A stretch of 64,000 nucleotides of DNA from Dipteronia dyeriana (GCA_032871835.1 CM065300.1:64677192-64741191), one strand, 5' to 3'. Counted from the first letter of the stretch, positions 33,528 through 45,094 are shown. The notes: generated by a model not told the origin, from the sequence alone. Made by a program: numbers and translations.

Positions 33528-35153
33528 TGATAACTCCCATTTCTACACTCGGTGTAGCCTCTATATCCTATCAATTGCACTCGTTCCTGAGTAAAAATCG
33601 AGTATTTAATGGTGTAATAAGTTTGTGCAGGTTCCTTTAGCAATCCCAGGGTAATAGTTAGAAACTGAGAAAAGTTGGGGTCAAAATGGAAGAAGTGAAG
33701 ATTCAAAAGGTCAAGGTTGGCGCCGGTGAAGCGCCACTCGACCAGCGCCAATCACCAACGTAAGATATCAGTGGTATGGAGCTGGTGAAGTGTCACTCGA
33801 CTAGCGCTACCCTCACCAGCTCACAATACTATTGGTGTTGCACTGGTGAAGTGCCACTCGACCAGTGCCACCCTCACCAGCGCACGATATCAGTGGTGTT
33901 GTGCTGCTGAAGCACCACTCGACCAGCGTAACACCAACGTAATTGTCTAACTCAGCAGAACTTCTAGGGTTTCGTGCCTCGCTCTTAAACATATAAATAC
34001 CCCTTCTTGAGCTTTTCTTGGCACCTATTGCATGACCCCCTTAAGCTTCAACTCCTCCCATTATAATCCAAAACTTCTAAGACACCATATTTCACTCAAA
34101 TCCTTCATTTTTCACCCAAATCTTTCACCAAATCACTTCATCAAACCTCTAATCCATCATCCAAACTTCACATCTACTCTACCAAACACCAAACACCCAA
34201 CCTTCCCACCATTTCCCACCAAAAAAACCCAACCTTGGAACATAGAGGGGAGCATTAAGAGAATGAGCAAGTCAAGCACATTCAACTAATCAAGAGAGAG
34301 GACATCTACACCTAGTTTATTCTTTACCTTTCTCTCTTTCATTTAGCACTTGTATTTGATTATGGCTTGTATGAAAATCACATATTTTGTAGCCATTTCT
34401 TCTATTATGAACTAAACTCATCTTGGATAAGGCCAAGATGAAGCCTTTACCATGATTTACTAATAAAGACCACCACTTTATTCATATTGCTTGTGTTTAT
34501 GTATATGTATTTCATGCTTTAATTAACATGAAGTGTCTAGCTAGCATTTGATGTGTCTTTGGCTGCTGTGTGATATACCGAGAGGAGAAGCACACAATAT
34601 GCTCGATGAAATGCATGATAGAGGTCTAGTAAGGTAGAAATACTCAAGACTACTCTCTAGGACTCACTTAGTGAACCATCAAGCTTAATGAACTTGTGTG
34701 TATTTTGGATGACCATCTAGAGATAGGTTATTGGTGCATATAAATGTTATTTATATTACTCGAGAGAGAGTAGAGACTAATAGAGTGTGTCACGAGTCTA
34801 CATTCACATTTGTATAATTTATCCTTAATGATGTGTCTATAAATTGGTGATGATTGGCTAGGTTGATTCAAGGTCTTAGCCTAAATTCCTAACAGTAATA
34901 CAATCACCTACTTGTGTATGACTTTGCCTTGTTTGCTTGTTTGTTAAGTTTCATTAGTAGCACTCTAGTAGTAGTTTATATTTAATTAGTGTTAGTATTC
35001 TAATTGAATCTTCAAATATTTGCTTGTCTAAATAGTAGTTTAATCAATCAATTGTGGTTATCAATTTATCAATCCTTGTGGAATGAATCTTGTTTATCAT
35101 TGTGCTACTTCCACGGTTCCATACTATTGTGGGTACTCATTTAGGAGTGGTCA
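33528..35153 (+). repeat. 3' LTR of element B
   Basis: 1,626 bp, TG to CA, partner of 4,780-6,395. Differences are scattered substitutions and small indels, so the insertion is not recent. Confidence 0.92.
33728..33935. repeat. 61-bp minisatellite in B 3' LTR
   Basis: GAAG unit starts lie at 33,728, 33,787, 33,848 and 33,909 (59, 61 and 61 bp apart), matching the array in the 5' LTR. Confidence 0.85.
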
Positions 35154-35434
35154 GTGGCATTTTCCTTATATTCTTGATAGAACTCTCTAACAAGAGTACC
35201 ATTTACATCTCCTAACATGCTCACCCAAGATTCCCAATTTCTATCCTTTAAGCACTTAAGAACATAAGAATCTTTACACTTACCAAAGTCAGTGTCTCTC
35301 TCTTGAAATATCTTCTTTCTTCCAAAGATCCCTAAATCTTTTGTCCTTGAAGCTTTGGATCCTTTTGAGGTAGACTTGGATTTCACAACGAGATTCAATT
35401 GATTTCCACTTTCGGTAATCTTAGTTCTTCCCAT
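35154..35434 (-). pseudogene. N-terminal part of the accessory protein of element C, cut by element B
   Basis: A minus-strand frame starts MGRTKITESGNQLNLVV at 35,434. A Lys/Ser-rich N-terminus is followed by KCLKDRNWESWVSMLGDV and VREFYQEYKENA, the opening of the plant transposon protein type domain. At 35,153 it runs into the B LTR and stops after a few foreign codons. The continuation lies at 4,779-3,994. Excluding B and one copy of its duplicated site leaves the frame open across the junction. Together the two parts would encode about 355 codons, less the later frameshifts. Confidence 0.72.
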
Positions 35435-37087
35435 TTTCTTGTGTTATAAGATGCTATATACATAAAACCAAAGTGAGTGAAAACAAAACAAACACATTAG
35501 TCACAAAAATATAAAAACAAAGACATATGACTTAAGAATGAATCATCATGCAAGACAAAGATAGTGAGTAATATCTTACAAGTATCATTAAGTCAAAATA
35601 TGTCAACATGTAACAAAATGAAGCATGTGAACATATCATAAAAGAGAACAATGTCTAGGATACAATGCCCCCCCTCGATAAATGCCATAACTAAAATCAA
35701 TGATAGCATAAAGTTCACAAATATGTTCACTCAATCATATCAATAAAATAAGCTTCATATGCTAAGAGAGATACACAAAGATTTTCAAGTTCTCTTATAA
35801 TTCTTCAAATTTGCTAAAATATCAACATACTCATAAACAAAGTATGTGTGAGAGATATGCTTCAAATATGTATCAAGAAGTAGTTTAATAATCAACATGC
35901 AAATAATTTCTAACATCTATTCAAATTAAGCTTTTTCCATAAAAAGTCAAACCGATTATCATCTGAATTTTTTTGCTTTTAAGAGAATAGATTTCTACAT
36001 ATGAGCATGTGTGTGCATGTGGCTCGTCATCCCATTTCTATTTTTCAATCCGAGCTCATTTGATTTTTCATCTATACTCATTTTTAAGCCTTCCTCCTTT
36101 TCTTTTTAGGCTTTGAATCAAAGAATTTTCTTTTCATGATTCCATTTCAACATTTCTTTGATTTTTCCTCAAACATAAAAAAGTTCACTTCATTGCGGCT
36201 TTCACTCATCACAATGGTGTAGCTCTTTCCAACATTGGGTAGCTTTCACAACCAATGTGTGTAGCCCTTTCCATGAAGGTGCTCGTTGAGTTCTATGTAT
36301 TTTCTGAAGCAAAATGGATACTAACCATAGGTCATTTTAAATGTACTTAAGCACACAAACTTCAAGGTGTATCCAAAGTTTACATATTAGTAAACTCAAC
36401 CTACTAGGAAAACATATAAGAGAAGCAAAGTGCAATTTTAGAAAAAAAAAAAGACTTTATGGCTCATAATCACATGATCTAAAAGCAATAAGTAGTGACT
36501 TATTCAAGATCATTACTTCTCTAAGGAGTAGCTTTCAAAGAATATGAAGGTCAAATTTTCAAAAATGACGCCACTCAGTATACTATATACAAACAATCAT
36601 CAAAGATAAGATCAATGTGAACAATATCACTATTAGATCCGAAAATAGCAAATGTCAATGAGAATCATATGTATGATATACAAAATTCTCTAATATGACC
36701 TGCTATGAGATGTATATCAAAGATTGAGTCAAAAGATGAATATCTAAGAGAACATGCATTAGAGTTTAGAGATACCTTTTGCACATTATATTCACCAAAT
36801 ATCGTACTTTTATCTTTTTTATAAGCACTATTGCCTTGAATGTCCTCATGACACCAAGTTGACGATGTTTCACAACAAGAGTATAAAAAGCATAATATTT
36901 CAACTCAACCAACACATATATCAAAAGAACTTCTCAAAAGTTAACCAATAAATTTCGACCATCATAACAAACATTATGTGAGATAACCAAGTTCATATCA
37001 ATACATGGAGTATTCAAAGCTAGCAAGCAAGAATTCTCAACACAATTGATATATTGCCTTAAAGCTACCTCACACGTGCTTTTTACA
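35435..37087 (-). other. C internal region where pol would be expected
   Basis: AT-rich, with no protease, integrase, reverse transcriptase or RNase H motif on either strand. Positions 36,460-36,545 match the post-RNase H part of element A in reverse complement. A C run at 35,669-35,675 gives a polypurine-like stretch on the minus strand. The frame 37,046-37,399 on the + strand is a shadow of gag. Confidence 0.7.
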
Positions 37088-39040
37088 TTAGCGATAAAAG
37101 CACTCACTCTTGAACCACTTGTTCTTGGGTGTACCTACACAAACATTTCCAATATCATCCTTGACAACAATGTTAAATCTAGAGTAAAGTTCTTCAATGA
37201 CTTGATTAACAAGAATATTATTAATACTCTCTTCCTTAACATTTTCAACACAAGCTTTGTCAAGTTGAACACGATTAGCTTTCTTTCTACTCCACAACTT
37301 CTTTTCATGCTTAGCAATATTATCATGTTTCTCAACTTTCAAAACCTTAGCATGTTCAAGTTGAAGTTTAATCTCCTTATCTCTAAATTTATTTCCTAAT
37401 TTGCATTTTTCAATATATTTTTAACACCTAGGCTTAATGTGACCTATAGTGTTGCAATAATGGTAAATTGGAATAAAAGATGAGATTGTACCTTTTGAAG
37501 TTGAACTAGCTTCACTAGAAGTTTGCAAGATACCTTGTTTGTCAACTTCTTCTTGGCTTTTGATCTTCTCTTCTTATATGGTTTCTTGTCAATCACCACT
37601 TCATCCAAGTGAGTAGGAAATGGTGCTTCCAAGGGCTCCTCTTCAACTACCAAGTCATCTTCACAGCTGTGAGAGTGTCTATCTCTTTCATTAATTCTTG
37701 TTCTCTCTTTTTCAAAGAAGATATCATTCCATCATTCTCAAGGTTTATCTTTTCAAGTTCTTTAAACTTCTTCATAATATCACCTTTCTCACCAAGAAGT
37801 CTATGAGTAACAATCACAAACTCTTTCTTGATCAAATCATCCTTCTCAACTACTTCTCTTAGAGCATTATATCTACCTTCTTCAAGCTTCTCTATCTTGG
37901 CCAACAACTCAAGATTGGTAGAAATGGAAATAGAGCTTCCATGATGATTTGCATCAAAGTTCTTGTTCAAAGATATTGTCCATCAACATCATGTGGAGAA
38001 TGAGAAGCCGTTAGAGCTACAAAGTTGTTCACCAACTCTTCATCACTTGAAAACTCACTACTAGAGCTCTCATCATCACTAGAGTCATCATCACTCCAAG
38101 TAGCCACCAACACTTTGCCTTTATTGCCTTTCTTAGATGGCTTCTTGGTGCACTCACTAGCAAAGTGACCGAAACCATGACAATTGTAGCATTGAACACC
38201 TTTCTTGTTCATGGCTTGACTATTCTTCTCATTCCTTGAAGATGATGCTTGCTTAATCTCATTTTCCTTAGAAGACTTGCCTCTAGGCTTGGCATTCTTC
38301 TTTAGAAACTTCTTGAACTTTCTAACCAAAAGAGCCATCTCTTCATTTTCATCATCACTCTCCTCCTCAATAGCATTGAGAGCGATTCCCTTACTCTTAA
38401 TCTTTGGCTTTAAGCACATCTCATAAGTTTGGAGAGACTCAAGCAACTCATCAATGTTTATGCTATCCACATCCTTGCTTTCCTCAATGTTCATCACCTT
38501 TGATTTAAATCTCTTAGAAAGAGACCTAAGGATTTTCCAATTTAAACGCTCCCTTGAGATAGGTACCCCAAGTGCTTGACATTGGTTAGCAATGTTAAGA
38601 TGCCAGAATTGTAAGTCTTCGAACTTTTCTTCTTCACCCGTACTTAAACCTTCAAATTGTCATGCCAACATTTGAAGCCTTGATTTCTTCACCGCTAAGG
38701 TTCCTTCATTAGTGACTTGAAGAGTATCCCAAGACTCCTTTATGGATTCAAGATTTTGAATGTAGAAGAATCGATGCCCATCAACTCCTCCAAAGATGGC
38801 ATTCATAGCACGATGGTGCCATTTAGCTACCTCAAACTCATTCGTTGTCCATCCACTCGTTGGCTTGAGTATCATGGTTCCAACCTCTTAAACATTGGTA
38901 GGAGGATTATAATCTTCTTGCATGACCATCCATGCCTTCTCATCAATAGAGCTAATGTAGGCCTTCATCCTTAACTTTCAATACCCATAGTTAGTGACTC
39001 GAAGTAATGATGGCCATGTATTTGAGGCTCCTTCTACCAT
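37088..39040 (-). pseudogene. gag: Gag of element C, broken but with all domains
   Basis: A minus-strand start at 39,040 (MVEGASNTWPSL) follows the primer site. The gag core (38,875-38,660) has KWHHRAMNAIFGGV and KESWDTLQVTNEGT. A stop and frame change lead to 38,497-37,967 with IEESKDVDSINIDELLESLQ, a Lys-rich stretch, the intact CCHC knuckle CYNCHGFGHFASEC and a Ser/Asp-rich tail (WSDDDSSDDESSSSEF). A coiled-coil part follows (37,970-37,647, LLAKIEKLEEGRYNALREV), then a second decayed knuckle YHYCNTIGHIKPRC (about 37,470-37,430), shared with element A. The last piece ends at 37,088. Gag binds and packages element RNA, so C could have been packaged by itself but needed pol from another element. 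Confidence 0.85.
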
Positions 39041-39132
39041 TACATCATCTTGTAAACCCATGAGTTCAAAAGCTTTGCAAATACCGTGAATGTATCATCT
39101 GAATGCTCACTAAGTACAATCTAGTGTCTTGA

Positions 39133-39142
39133 TCTGATACCA
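39133..39142 (-). promoter_or_regulatory. Primer binding site of element C
   Basis: Minus strand TGGTATCAGA, continuing TC, two bases after the LTR end TTTTCA. It carries the same AGATC variant as D instead of AGAGC as in A. Confidence 0.82.
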
Positions 39143-39190
39143 ATTGAAAATACAAACACGGTTAAATGCTCAAGGCTAACCTAGAGAAGA

Positions 39191-39210
39191 GGGGGGGGGG
39201 GGGGGGGGGG
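39191..39210. repeat. Run of 20 G in C 5' LTR
   Basis: A homopolymer at the position where the other C LTR has 13 G (1,014-1,026) and A-family LTRs have 4 to 16 C in the opposite sense. Confidence 0.9.
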
Positions 39211-40428
39211 TGAATAGGTTAGACATCTTTTTCGACTCCCTTAGAAACAAACAAAAGTTTGTCCCTCTAGATTGCTTGTATCACAATATATATATTAATT
39301 AAAGCTAACTAATCAATATATATATATATATAAGCATATAAGATGTGATACAAACAAGCATACATAAAGCATATACCAACAATTTTGTAGTATGGAAGTC
39401 AACTTACATATAAAGTTCTATCCATAGTATTCAAATAACAAATACAAATATAAGAGAGATAGTGGTAGAGAAAAGTTGACACAAGATATGACATGGTAAA
39501 CTTCTGAAGAGGAAACATCCACGGGTTAGCAACCACCGGCAAATAAAATCCATTAGTAGTTAAGAAAAGTACAATCTCTCAAGTGACCCCTTCACCTAGA
39601 AACTACCCTTCTATCATACTCATGGATATGTCACCCACTTGCTCAACATTCTGAGGCCTCACGCCTGTTGTTAAGACTTCCTCGCTCACCCTTCCGGATC
39701 CTCACGACCTTAGGCAAGACTTCCTTGCCTGACATTATGAGGTCTCCCACCTTTTGCCAAGACTTCCTTGCTCAACAACATAGGTCTCACACCTATTGTT
39801 AAGACTTCCTTCTCACAAGGCATCTAGGTGATCATGAATGCAAAACGTAAACAAGCACGCAATATAGAATGTTATGATCAACACATCCTGTGGAAAAGAC
39901 TATGCATATTCATGAATGCACATAACAAATATAGTCTAGTCAGTCATGCATGTTTAATCCATCTAGATCATGTAAGATATGTTCAACATTAATTACAACC
40001 TAGATACATGCATAGATCTAAAACTTGAGTCACAAGATATGTTCAATTAATACATAATCAAGTTTAAATATCATATACCAAAAACATGATAAAATCATGT
40101 GACAAAGTCATTTAGATTAAAACAAGAGTTCTAGAGCATATTTTCTATTCATAGATGCAACAAAGCATATGAATAGCTAATAAGAACACAAACACATGTA
40201 TTATCAGGAGAAATAGGCCAAAGAGAGCTTAACACATGTAAGGAACTATTTTTTACAAAATCAATCAATCAAAGATCATCAAATAGTCCTAGAATTAAAG
40301 CTAGCACAATAAAATCCCAAACATGTGAAAACATAGGTAAAATCAAAACCTAACTCAACATGTGAGATTTCAATTGAAACTCAATCTAGCTTTAAATTAG
40401 TTCAAAACTCAAATCAAAACAATCACAA

Positions 40429-40429
<1 letters not shown>

Positions 40430-40473
<44 letters not shown>

Positions 40474-40512
40474 ACACACACACACACACACATACACACA
40501 CACACACACACA
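40430..40512. repeat. (CA)n microsatellite in C 5' LTR
   Basis: CA units with two TA interruptions, at the same place as the AC/AT tract 2,285-2,372. Confidence 0.95.
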
Positions 40513-41582
40513 TATTGAAGAAGAAAACCCAAGGCAATTGACCAAGTTTTAAAAGAAAATTTTGAGAGAAAATCAATACCTTAGTTGATTTGGTGTAGTC
40601 CCATTTTTGTGAGGTTAGACTCCAAAAAAAGTAATAAAACTAACTCAAACATTTAGAGAAAAGATGGAGGATGAATAGACAAACACTCTCAACTTTGAAT
40701 CACTCAGATTGGAGTTCAAATGAAGAAGTTATGGTGTTTGGAAGGTGAGAAAATTTGGGAGAAAATTCTGCACTCAAATTTTGAATCTCTTCTTAGAATG
40801 AAATGTGAGAGGGAAGGGATATATAAAGTAGAGGGAAAAGAATATAAGAAAAATGACAAAAATGGACAAGAAGCAACCAATTTTGCTTACTGCTCGAGAT
40901 GGCACATGGGCATCTCGGGACAACAAGCCTTCTGGCCCAAGATGGCCATGCGCCATCTCGGGAAAGAAGAGCTTGGAGTTGTCTTTTTTTCCTTAACCTC
41001 CTTTCAGGTTCTTCGACCGTTCTTTGGTCTCCGAACTTAAAATTCAAACCCGTTTATAGATTATGAACCGTAACTCTCTCACGGACATGGAAATATAGGA
41101 TACTCAACCTAAAAAATAAGAATTCGACTTAATATATAAAGACGAAGACAATGTATGCAACATGACTAGAAAGTATCATATCTTTCGACTTAGAACTTGA
41201 AATTTAAAGTATGAGTAACCAAAGTGTTTGGAACTTAATCAAGAATGATTTAAAAACTAAAATCAAGTTCAATATCCATGTTTTACAAATATATACACAT
41301 ACAAACATAATTCACACTAGAATGCAAACTACATAAAGAGAGTCTCCAATCATGCATTTTTCAAGACATGTTATTTTCATACCAATGCATGAGCATTCAA
41401 CTTCAAGTGTGTGAATGTGTTATAAATGGTGTGCAACGATGCAGGGACACAAATGTATGATATGTGTGTGTGTGCCTAAGTCTTGTAAGAGAAAGATAAG
41501 GTCTTAATATACCTTAGTAGAACCATATAGTATCCTTTCTCTTTGAAGACTTTGAACTTGCTTTGATTAGTTGTTCCTTTGT

Positions 41583-43757
41583 TGTTAGGTTTTAGATTTG
41601 TGTTGGATTAATTCCATAACAAAACTTCATTTCTTTGTAATGCTTAGTTGCTTAAGTGGTTCGTGATGATAAGAGCTTCAAGGAAGAAAAACAACTTCTC
41701 ATGATGCAAAGTTCGTCTTCAAGAGGATTGGTACTATTCTTGGTTGCTAAGGTATTGAGATCCTTCTTCCTCTTGCAAGGCGTAAGCGTACACACACACA
41801 ATTCATTCATATGTGTCCCTGCTTCACTCACACAAATTCATACATTTGTGTCCCTGCATCGTAGTGCATCATTTGGTATAACACTTTCACACACTTGAAG
41901 TTGAATGCTCATACATTGGTATGAAAGTAACATGTTTTGGAAAATGCATGATTGGAGACTATCTCTATGTAGTTTGCATTCTTGTGTGAAATGTGTTTGT
42001 TTGTTTATATGTTTGTATAACATGGATCTTGGACTTAATTTTAGTCTTAGATTAATCATGATTGAGTTCCGGTCATTTCGGTTACTCATACTATTGATTT
42101 CAAGTTCTAAGTCAAAAGATACTACACTTTCAACTCATGTTGCATATATTGTCTTCGTTTTCATATATTGAGTCGAATTATTATTTTCTGAGTTAAGTAC
42201 TTATATGTCCATGTCCGTGAGGTATTCCCAGTTCTTTATCTTCAAACAGATTTGAATTCAGAGTTCGGAGGCCAAAGAACGGTCGAAGAACGCGAAAGGA
42301 GCTCAAGGGAAGAGGTGTGATGGCATAAGCCGTCACTTGGTATCATCCCGAGATGGCGCGTGGCCATCTCGGCCCCAAAGCCTTGCTGCCCTGATATGCT
42401 CACGCGCCATCTCGGGGAGGCACTAAGGCATGAGGGCAATTTTTTCTTTTGGTTTGATTCTCTTTAAAACCTCTCATTCCTTCTCATTCTTTAGAGGTTG
42501 AGAAAAACGAATTTGAAGAACAAGTGCAGAATTTTTCTCTCAACATTTTGATTTTTGTTTTTGTGATAACTTCTTCATTTCAACTCCGAATCACTTGATT
42601 CAAAAACCGATTTCGAGTGTATTGAATATTTATACAAACCCCAAGCATTTTAAGAATCAAAGGATGTCTTGAGTTTTCGTTGTGACCAGATCTTCAGTTC
42701 GTGATTTTCATCCTTGTTGGTAAAATCATCTTCTTCTTAGTTTTCTTCTTAGATCTTCTTATTGATTGATGCTATTTAATTAAGAAGCATAACTAGGATA
42801 ATTTTGATATCATTTTGTGGTTTGTTAAATTGATTTTCAAGTTTAGCTAGATTTGTGATAAGTTGATTGATTTGTGCTAAACTTGATAAACATAAAATTG
42901 TTTCTAGAAATCTTTTGTTCTTATGCTTGAATGACTATTTCTAGATCTAATTTCATTTTCTAAGAACTAGGCTGTATTTCAATTGGTGTCTATATCCTCA
43001 TATCTATGTCTTTAGTTGATAACATGCTTAGGTTGCCTAGATACATTTGTGATTGTTCTTTGAAAGCATAATCTAGCTATATAGTTGCATGTCCGTAGAA
43101 TTTGTTGATCATCATTTTCTATGTTGAGTGCTTGTTTGCGTTTTGCATTCATGATCACTTAGATGCCTTGTGAAGAGGTAGAAAGTCTCATATCTTAGAG
43201 TGATTCTTTGATTTGAGAAATTGGAAGTCTTAGCTAGAGTCGGGAGGACTTGGATAGCTAAGCAAGTAGAAGTCTCGACAAGAGGTGTGAGACCTCGGAT
43301 TGTTGAGCAAGGAAGTCTTGACTAGAGTTGGGAGGACACGGATAGTTAAGCAAGAAGTCTTACCTAGGGTCAGGAGGATCCGGATAGGTGAGCAAGGAAT
43401 CTTCCTAGAGACAGGAGGTCTTGGATAGGAAGTCGGCTTAGTAGATCACTAGGTTCAAGGATAGAGTGAGAGTGATAGGTTGGAGAGCATGTGTTGATTG
43501 CTTGAGTGTGTAACTCTTATTTGAAATAGTGGATTTACTTTTTCCAGTGGTTGTGGTATCAACCCGTGGATGTTTCTTCTTAGGAGGTTTGCCACGTAAA
43601 TATTGTGTCATTGTTTGCAATTTTCATTAAGTATTGAAATTGTATTGATTTTAAAAGAAGACAAAAATTGGAGCATATACCTATTCACGCCCCCCCCCCC
43701 CCCCCTCCCCCTCCCCCTCTAGGTATATTTACACTATAAAAATAAAGGGAAATTTCA
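41583..43757 (+). mobile_element. Solo LTR of the A family inside the C 5' LTR
   Basis: It starts TGTTAGGTTTTAGATTTGTG and ends AAATTTCA, 2,175 bp, with exact TTTGT duplications at 41,578-41,582 and 43,758-43,762. No internal sequence is present, so it arose by recombination between the two LTRs of an inserted element. It contains the paired inverted repeats (about 42,346-42,418), the minisatellite (about 43,218-43,435) and a C run (43,690-43,705). Confidence 0.92.
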
Positions 43758-43861
43758 TTTGTCTTTGAAGTTTGAATCATCATGAATCTAAATAACTAAA
43801 TCAATACATGTAAACATCATTTTGATATGGAATTAATGCCAATATAATCTAAAACCTAACG

Positions 43862-44205
43862 TTGACACAACGATGTCTACTCACAAAGTAGGGACTTTCG
43901 TGAGGGAATATATTGAAGGTCAATAACTTGGTAATACACTAAATGTGATTTTATTGATATCCTCCCAAGAGTTCTTGTTAATAAAATCGTAAGGCTAAAA
44001 TTAAAAACGCTGGTTGTTATATTAACATTTAGATGGGATATAGTCCATCTCGTAGACGGTGTGAACTCCCAAATGAGGCGTAACATTTATGTTGGATAAC
44101 CGTTGAATTTTACGATTGAATTATTTTATTTAATTCAAGATAAATATTCGAAAGCACTTTATCATGATTGTTTACTTATATAATTTTTGTTATTATTAAA
44201 AAATC
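43862..44205 (+). mobile_element. Element E, leader continued
   Basis: It resumes the E leader directly after the TTGAC duplication and matches the last part of the D and G leaders before the gag start at 44,206. No gene. Confidence 0.8.
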
Positions 44206-45094
44206 ATGACCCCATCCCTAATCAACATCCTAAAAGATAATACTTTAACTGGTGATAATTATGTCACATGGAAAAGGAAAATTGGGTTGTTGCTGCAAAT
44301 TGAAAAGCATAAGTTTGTTCTGTGTTTTCGTAAACCACCAACTCCTACTAATAAATCTACTGAGGAGCAAAGAGATGGGTATCAACAGTGGAAGGCCTCA
44401 TATGAGATAGGAAAATGTTACATTATGGTCACCATCTTTGATGTGTTGCAATAGTAACATGAAGAAATGGAGACTACTGCAGATATAATGATGTCTCTAG
44501 AGAAGATGTTTGCTATGAGGTCTAAGAAGACTAAGAGAGAGGTAATGACTGCTTTTATGAATCTTAGGATGAAACATGAACAGGGTGTGAAAGATCACAT
44601 GATGAAAGTTATAGTACATCTTAACATTGCTGAACTGAATGGTGTTGAGATAGATGGTGAGACCAAAATTGACATGATTGTCAACTCACTATCAGATTCT
44701 TTTGATCAATTCAAGTTAGACTACACCTTGAATAATAAGGAATACACCTTGCAAAGCGTGATGCAAGATGTTCAAAGCGCCGAGAAAATCCTTGTGAAAG
44801 GCAAGGGTCAAGAGATTTATACCGTAGGTAAAGTTGCTACTGTTAAAACCAGTAAGAAGGTCAAGAAACAACAGAATAAAAGCAACTAAAACCTACTAAA
44901 AGGGAGACAAAGAAAGTAACCAAGATCAAAGGGAAGTGTTTCCTTTATGGTGAAAAGGGACATTGGAAAAGAAATTTTCCAAAGTCATAAAACAAGAAGA
45001 AAGAAGGTAATCTTAATTATCTTGAAACATGTTTTCTAGTAGATTCTATATGTTCCTGGATCATAGACTCTGGAACCATTAATCATGTTTGTTG
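44206..45094 (+). pseudogene. gag: Gag and start of protease of element E, truncated by element F
   Basis: Starts MTPSLINILKDNTLTGDNYV, as in element G. TAG at 44,452-44,454 replaces the first Gln of a Gln series. The next piece (44,467-44,889) has MMSLEKMFAMRSKKTKREV, FMNLRMKHEQGVKDHMMKV and KIDMIVNSLSDSFDQFKLDY, then a Lys-rich linker. The knuckle reads CFLYGEKGHWKRNF, so two of four zinc ligands are lost. A stop and the protease motif IIDSGTINHVC follow, and F begins at 45,095 after TGTTG. Pol of E is not in the window. Confidence 0.85.

Larger units (their letters stand above)
4780..35153 (+). mobile_element. Element B: Athila-type Ty3/gypsy retrotransposon, interrupted by element A
   Basis: LTRs start TGATAACTCCCATTTC and end GATCA or GGTCA (4,780-6,395 and 33,528-35,153). 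Flanking five-base sites are GTGGT (4,775-4,779) and GTGGC (35,154-35,158), a target duplication with one mismatch. Internal order is primer site, gag, protease, reverse transcriptase, integrase, a long spacer, an accessory frame in the env position, another spacer and the polypurine tract. Integrase follows reverse transcriptase and there is an extra 3' gene, which is the Athila layout. RNase H is missing, and every frame carries stops. A is inserted in the spacer at 11,963, leaving about 12.5 kb of B itself. Confidence 0.9.
973..43861 (-). mobile_element. Element C: pol-less copia-type LTR retrotransposon, interrupted by element B and a solo LTR
   Basis: C has two LTRs of about 2.5 kb (973-3,534 and 39,145-43,861, the latter containing a solo LTR), a primer binding site (39,133-39,142), a gag gene (37,088-39,040), an accessory frame (35,434-35,154 continued at 4,779-3,994) and a polypurine tract (3,535-3,549). 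Exact TTGAC duplications flank it at 968-972 and 43,862-43,866. Without B and the solo LTR it would be about 10 kb. No protease, integrase, reverse transcriptase or RNase H is visible. A stretch at about 36,460-36,545 matches the region just after RNase H in element A (18,590-18,680), which suggests pol was lost from an A-like ancestor. Both outer LTR dinucleotides have decayed (TA at 973, CG at 43,860-43,861). Confidence 0.85.
39145..43861 (-). repeat. 5' LTR of element C, split by a solo LTR
   Basis: The outer limits are 39,145 (TGAAAATACAAACACGG on the + strand) and 43,861. Without the A-family solo LTR and one TTTGT copy it is about 2,537 bp, close to the 2,562 bp of the partner. It includes a run of 20 G (39,191-39,210), the minisatellite (about 39,620-39,815), the CA microsatellite and the inverted repeats at about 40,900-40,965. 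Confidence 0.88.

Noticed and set aside
37046..37399. 117-codon + strand frame
   Set aside because: It is the antisense shadow of the gag tail of element C, where the minus strand carries the recognisable knuckle and helical region.
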